Source of the DNA: Symsagittifera roscoffensis
Lineage: Eukaryota > Xenacoelomorpha > Acoela > Convolutidae
Assembly: GCF_963678635.1 (NCBI RefSeq)
Contig: NC_087067.1
Location: 26,853,547 to 26,917,546, forward strand
Direction: 5' to 3'
Length of the DNA: 64,000 bases
Shown here: piece by piece, positions 12,406 through 24,779 of the stretch
How positions within the stretch are numbered: position 1 is the stretch's first letter
Layout: each line of letters begins with the position of its first letter
Made by a program: the position numbers and the translations under genes
Notes under the pieces: model-generated
What the model was told of the DNA's origin: nothing
Seen by the model: the letters and a program-made list of their open reading frames with translations, nothing else
The model's database searches: none

Positions 12406-13832
12406 AACTACTTAAATGCTCTATCAAATCATGATGCCATTGTCTTGCAACTAAACTATCCAATCTTGCTACAAACTATCAAACAACAAGTGATTCCTTG
12501 CAACCCATAGCAACTGTAACATGTAACACAGATTTCAAAACAATTTCGAATTTTTTTTCAATGAACCCTTCAAAAGATTTGCAGGAGCAAAGCGAACGGT
12601 TTAACGAACAATATTATGCATGGACAAAGAATGGTAACCCAAAATTTACACCGCGCCGCAAGGAACATCGCTCATAAATATGCTTGAATTTTGGGATACC
12701 ATTCTTTATCCATGCATAACATGGATAGGTTTGGTTTGCAGGAATACGGACTACAAAGATGCCTTTGGCAACGTTGATCAAGGAATTTTATTATCCTAAT
12801 TATTCAAGCTCGGAATCAGAGGAAGATTACAGATACCTTGGATAAAACCAGAAACTTCTTATATTCTAACGAAACTGAACACTGACAAGATGCAAATTTC
12901 AAGAAACTTGAAGAAAATAAAGAAAATTTAAGATATGTGCCAAACCATGATAATAGAAGACAAGAGTGAATTCGAATCGAAGTCAGCCGACAAGAAATTG
13001 ACAGATTTTCATTATGAATTTTATCGTTGTTTCAAAATTACGCTTTTTTTCGCCATCAGTAACTTTAAAGACAAAGTTGCGAATGATTAATTTTCTCAAC
13101 TGTTTTGGAAAAAGTTTTCATCATATTTCACAAATCCTCAACATTCGAACAAGAAAAACGATAAAAAAATTTTGAGCCTTTTTATGACTTCAACACTTAA
13201 TCTGAACAAGTTTCGAATATATGCGCTGATTTAGTCGCAAACGAAGCAAGTGGATCTGATTTTTTGTTCCCGATTTTGTAAAAGAGATGCACTGAGACAG
13301 TTTGCAAACCGGCCAGTTTTCTCCAAAATTAAGCAAAGAAGAGTGTTTCCAGACTGTTGGACACATCAATACTAAGCCCTACTAGCACGAAAATTTTTCT
13401 TAAACATACAATTTTATAAGTTTTACAAGTTATACCGGTTATTGAAAACAGAAGTCAAACCAATGTGATTTATACGGACTACAAAGATGCCTTTGGCAAC
13501 GTTGACCACGGAATTTTATTATCCTAATTATTCAAGCTCGGAATCAGAGGAAGATTACAGATACCGATGAAATCTTATTTGTCTAACAGATACAAAAGGG
13601 TTACAATTAGTGGTGATCTGTCCAGTCTGGTATAAGTACCAAGTGTTGTGCTCCAAAGATCAATTTTTGCTAGACTAATCTTTGTTGTATACATCAATGA
13701 CGTTCCTGATTTATGCAAAATGTCTTTCCTTTTTTTTGCCGATGACGCACAATTGTTTGAATTATACAAACATTTCTAATTTCAAAATCTACAAACATTT
13801 CTAATAAGAAGAGAAAAAGCGCACGAATTTCG

Positions 13833-14387
13833 ATGCTCATCTCAAAAAAATTTTATTTCTCTGGTAAGAGGGTAAAGAAAGTGGCTGTTCAAAAAAATTT
13901 GGGTATTGAAGTAGCTGATGACATGAAATGGAACATTCGTATAATCAACGCAGCAAGCAAATCAATGAGAGTTTTGATCATGCTAAAAAGAAGCTCGCCA
14001 TTATTAAAACCGAAGAATAAACTGAAGTTCATCAAATCAATGATAATTTTTGTAATGATATATGGTAGCCCCTGCTGTTACACCAATGTAGAAAATTTGA
14101 AGGTGTTAGAAAAAGTCCAAAAGAAATGTATTGAGTGGATCAGCAACAGCTACTATGTGAACGAAAGCTACGAAAACCTTCTTCTTGCGACCGATATTCT
14201 GACCATTTTCATATACTTACAGTTACCACATCTTCTACTCTTGGACAAATGTATTAATGTCGCTTACGTTTCCGATGGTAGCAATTATAAGATCTTGAAA
14301 GACCCAGCGCGTGATTTGAGATCAGAGAAAAACATCGTCTTCGAACACATGAAACCAAAACCATCCAAATGCGAGCAGAACTTTTAA
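13833..14387 (+). pseudogene. C-terminal part of LINE reverse transcriptase
   Basis: A 184-codon open frame downstream of the decayed catalytic box. It contains the 'NLGIEVADDMKWN' block (the post-catalytic F-LG-x-D-W motif of LINE RTs), an 'SRS/MIIFVMIYGSPC' helix and 'LEKVQKKCIEWI', the usual thumb/connection sequence. It begins mid-domain and has no independent function. The upstream RT is rearranged. Confidence 0.7.
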
Positions 14388-14540
14388 AGAGCAGGTGCGT
14401 TGGCGACAGATTACCAAGGCGCGTTAAATTCACAGACAGAATAGGGCTACAAAATGAAATCTTTTCTTTCTATGGAGACACTTTGAAATGAACTACAACG
14501 AAATTATCTCCCTTTCTTGGAGAACTTGAACAGCAAAACT

Positions 14541-17020
14541 CATTTTGCATACATTTATACAAATGATATATCTGAAACAACATATGCTTTTTCCGCATTT
14601 TTTTATATTCGAGTGTACAGACACACATTGGTCAACCATCAGGCGCAAGCGTAGCAAAGATTCTGACTAAAGGTTAAGATGCAGTTCATATTCTGGTCAA
14701 AAGCTCACCCGAAAAGATCTCGGCAAACACTCAAGTGACGCCAGCTCCAAGGAAAAGCCCAAGACGACTGAGACAAAATGTGGAGCCACCGTATTTCTTC
14801 GCTGAACGCCGGTATAACGACCAAGCACCCACATCACGGAAACAGTCCTCTTCTCTGACAAAAAATGGAAGTACCATCGAGTCACACCGGTCAATAGTGT
14901 TATCATTGAACCCAGCGTTGGTAGTATGGCCACTTCGGTACGGAAACATGAGATTTGTTTCCGAAGACACCAGTGGTAGACCGAAACCTTAAAGAGATCA
15001 AAATGAACGATCTCTTATCTGTACTAGACTCAAACACAAGAGCTAAACCAAACATTTTTCAATCCAATATTAACAAGGCACAGCCAATTACAATCATTTC
15101 ATGACTTTTTAAAACTCTCAATTGACTTCAGCGGGTACAAATTTTACCATTGATGGTAACGAATGTACATTTTTTATCACTTTTCATTTTTTTCCGTTCG
15201 GGCATTGATAATGAACAGGAATTTTGTATTCGGGTAAGTTTTAGCATTTTTTGTTTTCCACGGAAAATCAAGTTCAACAATTAATAATCAGAATTCTTCC
15301 GGGAACTTTTTATTCTGAGGTTTTTTCAGTCGTGATTCAAGTGAATTTGCAAAAAAAAAATAACAAAATGTTCTCATTGTCGAAAAAAAAACGTTCAAAA
15401 TTTGCGTTTTGGTCTAACTTCGGACGAATAAATTTAGCGCGCAGGCTTAATTCTTTATTTAACCAAAAACATTTACCACGAACAATCATTGTATTGGGCG
15501 AGTGTCTTGTATTGTTAAAGTCTTTTTAATCTTGATTTGAACGACATTTAAAAGTTTCGAAAAAAAACTGTCCCAGTGTCGAAAAAACTGGTTTGAATTC
15601 TGTGACTTTTTTTCAAATTTTGAGCCATTGAAGCGAGCGAGCGGGCTTTTTTTGAAAGATACCTAATGAAAACTTATTTTTACTCCAGCAAAACTGTTTT
15701 TTAAAGACTTTGAGCAAAGTTTTCGCCAAAAAAATTCAACGGCGCTTATTCCATGAAAATTGCAACAAAAGCCAAAAATATCCGGGACGAAATTGCCTGC
15801 ACCATTGGAAACTCTACAAAGAGCTTCGGGAATGCTATGAGGAAAGAAGACAAGTTTTCAAAAAACGTCCTTTCTGCGGAACCAAGCAGACAAAAGAAGC
15901 AGAGAGACAATCTAAATCAGCCAAACTTTCTATTAAAGATACGTACTGAGGTATATGAAATAGTATGATAACCGTCCATTTGAAAAAATTGTATAAGCAA
16001 TTTTGATCAACCCGGGTAAGGAAACAACAAAAAAAAATTCATCAATTTCGGCAGAAAAAAATTCATATGGCTCGTTTCTTGGCACTGAGAGAAGTGTTTT
16101 GATTTTTCATAGACCAAACTACAAATGAAAGATCTTTACACTACAACATCAATCGATCTGATGCCAAGTGTCTAGAAGATGTCCAATTTGACTTGGATGA
16201 CACTACTATTACTATATAGAAAATACTAACCCACTACATGATCGTAACATTGAATAGTTTGTGATTTTGTAAAGTATTTTAAAATCCAACATTTTTTGTT
16301 CATCTTGATAAATTCGTTGCTTATCAAGCTTCATAGCACCCCTATAACCGCTTTTCTTCATGTCAGAGTGAAGATTTTGGGATCGAATTCTTCACTTGGG
16401 GTTCTCAATTGTAAGGGTTCCTCGTTGCATAACTTTTCTTTTTCAAGCCTACAAAATAGCATTTTTAATCGTGATTTTATGGTAGGTGTGTAAGGTAAGT
16501 ATGCCCAATAAATGGTGCTTTGATCGATTTTTTATAATAACTTTTTTCTCGGTTAATTTCAAAAGTGGCATTGTCAAGTTACGATTGATAAACCAGTTCA
16601 TGGGCGATTAACTAAGATCCAAGATTTAATTAAAAACTTATTCGCATTGAGTTTTCTTTGTGGATTTTTCGCTTCGTTTCTCCGCCATTTATGCATCAAT
16701 TTCAAAGACTATTTAGTTCAGAAACCAAGCCGTGTTCAAACTCATAAAATTTAATTGTTCAAACTCAAAAAAAAAACTTTTCACTCTTTTTGCCAAAACA
16801 AGAATTACCATTTGAGCTCTCGGCTTCTGCCACGAACACCTACAGTTGTTATAGTTTTTAACAAATTATTCGGACAGAGTTTTAAATTTTTGAAACGATT
16901 CCAGAAATTTTGCGCAAACTCTTAGTCATTTTGCGTTGAATTTTCGCAATTGTTCTGTTTTCGACAGTAATCTGAAAAAACAAGTGGCATTTAGAGAGCT
17001 GCAAAAATTAGAATACAAAA
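14541..17020. other. unassigned repeats and coding-like relics
   Basis: 14690-15110 is coding-like on + (Pro/Arg/Ser-rich, then, after a one-base shift near 14960, 'NDLLSVLDSNTRAKPN'). I cannot place the family. 15180-15660 matches the family D repeat at 45220-45440, 49840-50070 and 63385-63660. 15710-15968 has two overlapping open + frames with no recognised motif. Confidence 0.35.
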
Positions 17021-17022
17021 TT

Positions 17023-17500
17023 CAACAAGACTGCTCGTATCAGGGCGAAGCCCTGAATGTTCCGACTGCCTATTAAGGTTTATGGAGCAGTAATAACATT
17101 AAAAAATTAAAAGTAATAAAACAAAATGAATTTTTTTTTTTAGTTTGGAATTTTTTAAATAAAAATCATCACCCCACACGCCATATAAAGTACAAAAGGA
17201 TAGATTTCTCTACTTGTAACAAATCAACTATGGCAAATAAGCTTCGTTAAACCAATTTGGAACGATTTCTAAGACGGATTAACTCTCCGCTTACGCGTTA
17301 ATAGCGCGAAATATATCGCGCATTAATTGTCCCAAATTGGCCAAAATGGCAATCTTTAAACCCCCATAACTTTACGAAAAAAGATCACAGGTGAAATATC
17401 TTTTCAAATTTAAGCTCAGGACAACAATACCTTTCGAATGATATTTTAAAATTCTACCTTTCGAATGATATTTTAAAATTTTAAATCGAAAGTCGGAACA
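17023..17500 (-). repeat. family C MITE-like repeat, full-length copy on minus
   Basis: Its reverse complement aligns over most of its length with 50990-51427. Shared blocks include the terminal 'GATACGAGCAGTCTTGTTG' and 'GAAATCGTTCCAAATT', plus 'GGTATTGTTGTCCTGAG'. A 26-bp segment is duplicated at about 17450-17480. There is no open frame of note. Confidence 0.65.
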
Positions 17501-18345
17501 ATAAAAAGAGAAAATGAGGAAATGCATGAAAAAGCTAATTTTTCAAACAAGAATTTCTGCATTTGCATGCAAAAAGCTCAAAATTGGAAGATTGCTTTTT
17601 AAGTTTTAATTTTTTTCCGTATATTCCAATGTTTTGCATTTTATAATTCGGAGCAAAAGGTTCGGACAGACAAAAGAAATTGAAAAGAAGAACTGACCTA
17701 TTTTTTGGAAAGATTTTGCACGCAAATTTTTTTTTCAGATCAAATTTCAATCTTAACGCTTGTCTGAAACAAAACTGCATGCAAAACTCTTGAATTTATT
17801 TTTTCAGACTAAATTTAAGTCTCAACGTTTGTCGGAAATAAAATTGCATGCAGTACTCTGTCATGAATCATCTCTGTTTGGCCGAACTTTTTGCGACTCT
17901 CAATATTTTACCTTTGTTGAATGGAAAAAATTATGATCTAAAAGTTCGGACAGTAACAATAATTAAAAGAATCATTTCAATTTTTTGGAAAATTTTGCTT
18001 GCAAAAGCTAATTTTTCAACGCGAATTTGTGTCCGAAATTGTCTGAAGCATCGAAAGTTCACGCTAAACTGTGTCAAAATCGAAACAATTCTCTTTTTAA
18101 ATAATCTTGTCTGTCCCACTTAAGACATTGTCCAACTAATTTGATAAAAGCTATAAATTTATCAGATTTTCAAAAAATTCATCGAAAATTTATTAAAATA
18201 TCAATTCAAACGAAGCTGAGATTTCTTTAATTTTATTAAGCTGAAGTTACGGCTGATTTCAACTTCGACTCTGCATACTGCAGTAGTATATTCGAAATAT
18301 TCAAGATACAAGCGCGGAAGCTGATTGGTTGAGGTTGCCGCAGAA
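17501..18345. other. 5' flank of the flavocytochrome gene, with an imperfect direct repeat
   Basis: Two similar stretches (about 17545-17775 and 17780-18020) share 'AAACAAAACTGCATGCA/AATAAAATTGCATGCA' and 'TTTTTTGGAAA(G)ATTTTGC'. This suggests an old tandem duplication. No promoter element is recognised. A CAG two bases before the ATG at 18346 could be a splice acceptor. Confidence 0.45.
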
Positions 18346-21300
18346 ATGAGTATACGCTCTAAGCTTAGAAACTTCAACCCGTACTACATGCGATGGTGGT
18401 TCGTCAACCGCAAAAACTGGATCCCGACGAGGCTGACCTACACTGCAATCATGTGGTTTGTATATGTCATCTGCTTCGTTTGTGTTCTCGTGGATAGGGT
18501 CTGGCTAAGTCAGACTCACGGGGACTTGTTGATAAAAAGGGCATCCAGAGACAAGCTCCCGGTGTATCGAGGTGAAGGCAGGATCGGAACCTACGTTACT
18601 GAGTGGATTTGGGTCACAACTGCGCGGACTCTCATTGTATCTCTAAATATGGCCTTTTACACAGTCATGTGGGTTCTGCCGAACTTCCTAGAAGAAGTAG
18701 CGCCTTCTTTCATTGATATGGACGTACGACATTCAAACTGGCAGGTGCACAATTTCGCAGGAATCTGGCTCAATGGCGTAGTCGTTGTGCTCCATTGTTC
18801 ATTGCTACTGGCACCTTGGGCAATTGACGGGGCACCCCTGAACATGCGAAGAGATGGAATCGACTTCGGTGATTGGTGGGATCCGTTCGTCAGGACATTC
18901 AGCTACTACATTGAAGACGGCCAAGTAGTGTTTTCTGTCGACGAAGTGTTCCGGTTGGTTCTCTCCATTTTTCTATTTTGCATCATCTTTCCAGTTTCTC
19001 GAGCCAATTGGATGATGTATCGCAGCTACTCTGTAGCAATGGGAATCCACGCCGCTGCTGGATTTGCATTCATGATTGACATGGTTAGAAAAAACTCCCA
19101 CCCGCTGTGCTGGAGATTCAACCTTCCACTGATATTTCTTTACATCTTCGACCGTCTTTTTGCCACTTTCTGGTATCGTGTGAATAAATTCCGAGTCCGG
19201 AGGATCCAGAAAGTCTCCGAAAGCTGCTTTGTGATGTATGGGTTTCTGTCTGACTTGGACTACAACGGACAAGGCTGTGCTGACAACTACTGGCTACTGC
19301 ACCGGTTCCAGAAAAACGCTCCCTGCACACCGGTCATACAGAGGTCGCACCCCTATACCTCGTTCCAGAATTGGGACCCGGACACCCGAAACGAGTGGAA
19401 TGTTGGGTTCGTGATCCAGATGAACCCCAAAAATGCCAGCTCATGGAGCTTGTGGCTCATGAACAGGTCAGTTAAAAGATGCCTTTTTTGTGTGTGATGT
19501 GATAAAAAGATCTGACAAAAACCTAAAATTTAGGTATATTTGACAGTAAAATTACACAAATTGGGCAATGGTTTTTTTTGAAAAGAGCCCAGAAAAAAAA
19601 CATGAATTCAAAGGAATTTTTAATATTTTTTGCAAAAATTGATTTGGCGCTTAAAAAAATCGCGCTTAAAAATTTACAAACTTTTACTGGAGTAAAACTA
19701 AAGTTTCATGGCTGATTCAGCTTGTTTGCGCGCTTTACTCGCTCGAATTTAGACTGCAACTCAAAAATTTTAAGCCAGTTTTTCTCCACACACAACTTTT
19801 AGAAAACTTTTGAAGTTGTTAGAATCAGGGCTGAAGGTATTTATTATGGCTAAAAACTCCTCTCATTACGATGAGTATTTGTGCTAAATGATTTTGGTTG
19901 AAACACAAAATAAGCCTGCTGGCTCACCTAGGTAGCTTGAAGTTAGACCAAAAAACAAAAAATTCAAACGGGTAATTCTCGACAGTGAGGAGTTTTTTTC
20001 AAACATTTTTGAAGTCGTTCAAATCACGACTGAAAGGGCTCGAGTATGGTATATCATTCGACCTCTTCTGGTGATTCTTTGTAGTACCTGATTTTGTGTG
20101 GAAAAAAAAGGAAAAAAAACAAACACCCCGACTACAAAGCTCCTTCCTATTTTTTCAATGGTCGGAACAATAATAGGTTATCCTCAAAAGCCACTAAATT
20201 TTTTAAATTTTTTACTGTTTTAGAGACCGAGGTTGGAAAGGTTTGAAATTCACGTTTTAATTAATGTTGTGAAATTTACTGCTTCAAAATCTTACTTTTT
20301 GGGTATTAGTTTCACAAAACCGTACAAGAACAAAATTCGAAATTTCAGGAGCGTACGGCCACTATTGAAGACTGGAAAAAAGATGAGACGCAGTTTGAAG
20401 AACGGACCATCTGTGAACAACGCATATGTTCACGATGACACTTCTGGAAACTGCAGGACGATACACGGCATCAGCTACAAACGATCCAGCGAAGCGGATA
20501 AAACGGACGAGGGGAAAGGATCAGGGCAAATTGTACAGTCTCAGTTGGAACAAAAAGGCAGCGTGGATCAAATCAAGCATGATGCATGTGACGAAGAATG
20601 TGGGGTCGAGTTTGACATCAGGTCCTATGGACCTTACAGGTCCTCGTTCTACGTCATCGGTAAAAGTTACCGATCATACAAGCACCTGGTTCTGATTGCA
20701 GGAGGATCTGGATTTGGATACTTCCTCAGCGCTTTAACAACGATCAGTAAGAATGATGCTGAATTGAAACAAATAGGGTGAAAACTCACCTAAAAGGCAT
20801 TTTTGCCCGATAATCGCAATCGTTATCTTTTGGTTGAAAAATCCAATCTTGTCTGAGGCAAAAATCGACCAAACTGATCTTTTCTGAGAGAACACAAAAT
20901 CTTCAGTTTTCAGTGATCAAAGTTTTCATTTTAGTCACCTTATCAAATTGAAAGAGTTGGTACTCGACGGCGCGGGGATTGTCCCGCAGTTTTGTCTCTA
21001 GTCCATTCGCAGCTTTTGTCCAACTTCTATTCAATCACTGAAGAGGCAGATCTAGGTTTTCTCGACTGGGAGGGCGGATTTTGCGCTGCAGGCGAATTAA
21101 AAAAAAGGTCAAAAAAGCCGTTTTTGGGCACTTTTTGGAAAATTTTCATTAAAAAATTGCGTTTTTGCGGCGCGCGCTCCCCTGCAAAATTAGTATATAT
21201 TGGCGCCAAAGGCGCCTTTAGAAAAATTTCAGGTTTGGTCGGCCTAAAATGGATGACATATAACAATAACATAGGGGGGATCCTTTGGTTGTTGAGGGGT

Positions 21301-24300
21301 CGAATCCCTTGAGGGGGTCAAAATCCGCCCCTGATTCAGTAAGTCAAAAAACTTGCGCAACAATAAGTTAATTTACGCACTAAACCTGAATCGGTCAATT
21401 TTGGACAGAAGAATTAATAAGCGATATTAATCAAACGGACATATTCAAAAGACAAGCGGCCATTTTAGTTTGAAAAGTTTTCAGCTGCCAAGTCTTCTTA
21501 TCAAATTTCGGGAGCTTGAGAGCCCGAAACGGCTACTCACAAGATAAAAAACGCCAATATGCTGGGGGATAAAACCTCAAGCAGCTATTTTCCATTTCTA
21601 TCTTAACCAATATTTACATGGGTTTCAGGAATAATGTTTTAACAATTTCAAGTCGTTGACTGAAATGGTGCTAAGTTTTTTAGAATGTCAGTTTTTTTGG
21701 TAGACTCAAAACTATTAGCACGTGTCGGAATCCAAAGTTCTGCGCGTGAATCAGTGTTTGCAGCTAATTTTCTTTGTGCAGTTTCATGGAACGCTCTGCC
21801 TATTTTTGTGGGCAACTTCAACAGTTCAACTTCAAAAAATTCAAACGATCTCTCAAGTTGTTTTTGTCCGCAAGCGTTAAGAATTGGTGGTAAACCTTTG
21901 CGATAAGAATTGGTGATAAAACCTACAACATAATCCTTGTCTTCTCCGTTCTGTTTTCGAAAGCGATACAGTTTATTAGAAAACCGTGAGCTAATTGTTT
22001 TATTTAGGGAAGTGCAACTTCAGAGAGTAAGTATTTTTGACGCCTGTCAATCAATTGAGCATCAGTAGTATTACGTCGATGTGTTAAAAAGCTCGTTTTG
22101 GTTGCTATATGATTGGTCTGTTAAAAAAATAGTCCCGTGCCCAGTGGTTTAAAACAATATATTGTAAGCGCAATAAATGGTGATAAATATTTTTAAATTT
22201 TTTATTTTTAGGACTTCACAATACAATGCAGATTTAAATAAATTATCCGGACAAAACTTGAAGTTTCAAAAGCGTTTTTCTTAATTTGGGTTAAGAGTAG
22301 ACAAAAAGTGAAGAGGGCAAAAGTTGCTTATAATTTCATCAGAATTATTATGGTGCAGTTTTTTCTCCGAAATTTTCAACCAAAAATTTACCCCAAAAAT
22401 GTGTCATTTTGGCTTTTTTCACTTAATCAAGAATTACGCTGAAACTAATTTGCAAGCTGATGAGAAATATATTTAAGATCATTTATCCACGAGGGATAGG
22501 ACCAACATACGAGCTGTACAGCTCATCACGGCGAACCGCTGTTGTGCCCCTGCTTAAGAACTACATGCAATTTTTTTGGTTATTTTTCTGGGCTGGGTAA
22601 TGTTGCCTCACCCTCAAGCAACGAGCACGAAGAAGCCTCCGAAATATATATCACACAGCCCAACAAAGTTCTAGAAGAGTTGAATCTTAGAAAATTTGAG
22701 TAAACTGTTTAAAATTTGTTTTCAAGCAAAGATTTTGTGTTTTATAAAGTAAAAATCACATTTCTTGACTATCAAGCAAAAATATTTTCTCTTATACAGG
22801 TCTTTGGAGATTTTACTCGTTTAGTAAAAGGCTTCTTGTGATATATATTTTTCATCAATTAACAAAGTAATTTCAGCGTAATTTTTGATTAATTAAAATT
22901 TTTTTTTTTGGTTGAGAGTTTCGGAGAAAAAACTGCACCACAGTAATTCTGATGAAACTCTAAGCAGCTTTGTTCTTTTCACTTTTTGTCTAATTTTAAT
23001 CCAAATTGAGAAAAATGTGTTTGAAAGTTCAAGTTTTGTTCATTTTGTCCGTATAATTTAAATCAGCACTACAATCGGATGTAATGAATTTTTCCAGAAG
23101 ATTTTTTTGGTCCCACAATTAGTCAACAATGATCAATCAGTACCTGAATCGACTATATTTGCCAGTAGCGCGAGAAGCTGAGTGCCATTGAATTGTTTTA
23201 GCAAACAAGCGAGTTCATAATTTTACCGGGCAATTTCAAGGCACATTATTCACGGCTTGTTTTTACAGAAAGTAGCTCGCAGAAAGAAATCGCATTTTTT
23301 ATTTTAAAGTTTCTGGAACTGAAAAAAATTATTTTGAAGGCAGAGCAAAAATAACAATGGTCGACGTGCAGAAAAACCGAAAAATACCGACTTTTATTGA
23401 TCAATAAGGGCTAAATGAAAAAAAAAATTATCAGAATCGTCAAAAATAACACGAAAATGAATAAATTATCCATTGCTTGAATAATTTCATTACATTTTGA
23501 TTGTATTAAAAAATCTTGATAAATTACAAAAATTATGCATACAATATTCGTTTCTTTGTTAACATTGTCAATTTTTATACCTAATTTACCGATAAGCTGT
23601 TAAAAATTTTATTTTAGTTAAGAATTTTATCTGAGGAAAAAGCCTTAATGTTAAATGGAAAGTAGGCACCTTGCAGTGGTTACGCAAAGTTAGCTGGTCA
23701 GGTTACCGATAAGCTGGTCAGGTTACCGATAAGCTGGTCAGGTTACCCTTTATATGAAAAAGATATGTTGAAAAATTCTTCAAATTTACGTGATCTCGGA
23801 CTCTAAAAATCGATTTTTCAAAAAATTTATTTGTTTGGATGGAATGGATTATTTTCGATGATTTTCTGTTTTGTTTCCTTAAATGCGGAAAAGTTGGTAA
23901 AAATAAATAATTTGCTGTGTTTCAGATGACTACGAGCGAAACAACAGACCATTAACGGAGGAAAAGCAAAGCGAATCGAAACTTCATCAGACAACTTTGG
24001 TCTACTCGGCCAGAGAACCCGCTATGATCGACCTTTACAAAGATCTAATCCGCAAACAGAATAACCACAAGCTATGTCGACATTTGATATTTTACACTGG
24101 CGTGCAGAAATACGAACCGAAAAACACAGGTGAAGACAGAGCTTCCAAGATGGCTGTGACGAATGGACGAATGAATCTCCGGGATATTTTGCGTGAATAT
24201 GAACCGATGTACAAGGATACTTTGGTGTGTGTATGTGCTGAAAACTCATTGCTCGACGAAGCTAAGAAGAACATTTTCAAATATGGTTTGCGGCACAGAG

Positions 24301-24314
24301 TCGAAGAATTCTGA
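18346..24314 (+). CDS. NADPH-oxidase/ferric-reductase-like flavocytochrome, three coding exons, 635 aa
   Basis: Exons are 18346-19466, 20349-20746 and 23926-24314, with GT-AG introns and matching phases. The predicted membrane enzyme would move electrons from NAD(P)H through FAD and heme across a membrane. The N-terminal half has about six helices. Candidate heme histidines are H135 and H150 in helix 3, and H235 in helix 5 with H252 just after it; the spacings of 15 and 17 are wider than the usual 13-14. The FAD motif HPYT is at 335-338. YGPY at 467-470 fits the flavin/NADPH loop (DGPFG-like), and GGSGFG at 492-497 fits the dinucleotide-binding Gly loop. The protein ends EEF; a terminal Phe is typical of NOX enzymes. 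The usual C-terminal CGPxxL is replaced by CAENSLL. A hydrophilic insertion (about 380-460) separates the FAD and NAD(P) parts. Family membership is confident; NOX versus ferric reductase is undecided. The start is the first ATG; a further 5' exon is possible. Confidence 0.85.
19467..20348 (+). other. intron 1 of the flavocytochrome gene, with a diverged tandem duplication
   Basis: Intron of 882 nt. Two similar segments (about 19690-19900 and 19920-20120) share the blocks 'AATCAGGGCTGAA/AATCACGACTGAA' and a 'CTCCTCTCATTACGATGA'-like stretch. This indicates a diverged duplication of roughly 200 bp. Confidence 0.5.
21041..21333 (-). mobile_element. hAT-like MITE (family E) in intron 2
   Basis: It ends in AGGCAGATCTAGG on the left and CCGCCCCTG on the right, matching the CAGGGGCGGATTTAGG-type termini of the copies at 43907-44305 and 48475-48954. 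Internally it shares 'GGCGCCAAAGGCGCCTTTAG' and 'TCGAATCCCTTGAGGGGG'. Lettering is inverted relative to those copies. Flanking 8-bp target duplications are not clear here. Confidence 0.7.
22224..23071. mobile_element. older foldback-type MITE in intron 2
   Basis: It has long terminal inverted repeats of about 200 bp. The left begins CAATGCAGATTTAAATAA and the right ends TTATTTAAATC-type 'AATTTAAATCAGCACTA'. Sequence matches the arms of the element at 29026-29757, including the 'CCGGACAAAACTTG' and 'TTTACCCCAAAAATG' blocks. The interior (about 22480-22780) differs from that copy. Confidence 0.75.
23688..23747 (+). repeat. 20-bp tandem repeat, three copies
   Basis: GATAAGCTGGTCAGGTTACC is repeated at 23708-23727 and 23728-23747, preceded by one nearly complete copy. 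It lies in intron 2, about 180 bp before exon 3. Confidence 0.9.
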
Positions 24315-24513
24315 AGGCTTCTTACTAATTGTGTCAGACCAGAAACTGAGAAGCTAACCATTGTAGAAACAAACTTCGCAATGGTTTTTTGACCAAATTT
24401 TATTTTGAACAGTTTTTTTATGAAATTTTTAATTCTATTTTAAACAGAGTTCTTGATATATGATTGAATTTTCTTTGCAAAACACATTTTGTTTGTAGAT
24501 TTGGGGTAAGTGA

Positions 24514-24519
24514 AATAAA
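24514..24519 (+). promoter_or_regulatory. candidate poly(A) signal of the flavocytochrome gene
   Basis: AATAAA lies 200 bp after the TGA stop, in a T-rich 3' flank. Confidence 0.45.
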
Positions 24520-24779
24520 AGCATTAGCGGGTTCATGAAAAAAAAAACGAACCAACACAGTGACTCTGAGTTTTGGTGTCAACATTTATATCTATGGCTA
24601 GGAAAACTCGACTGAGCTCGAAAGACATTTGTTAATGACTTAACATGTCTTGATGTTGCTTTTTTGAGCCATCAGTGACTTTTCATTTGTAAACGTCGTA
24701 AACTTCTGCGTTTGTAATTCATTTAGTGGCCAAATTACTCCTGGTTTAAATTATTCTATTATCTGCGCCACGTCATTTT

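Larger units (their letters stand above)
11285..14540 (+). mobile_element. decayed LINE (ORF1 remnant, endonuclease, reverse transcriptase)
   Basis: Fragments appear in the expected order. ORF1 C-terminal relics flank the N gap at 11285-11730. An APE-type endonuclease lies at about 11890-12405 in several frames. The RT lies at about 12745-13780, including an 'FADDAQLF' catalytic box near 13730. A 184-codon open RT C-terminal stretch lies at 13833-14387. Frameshifts, stops and a rearranged RT segment show that it is dead. It is related to, but diverged from, the LINE at 34.9-39.6 kb. Confidence 0.75.

Noticed and set aside
18657-19330. Minus-strand frames opposite the flavocytochrome exon
   Set aside because: Shadows of a real coding exon on +.
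21290-21320. GGTCGAATCCC resembling a tRNA B box (tRNA-derived SINE)
   Set aside because: Part of a hAT-like MITE core; no A box or cloverleaf is visible.
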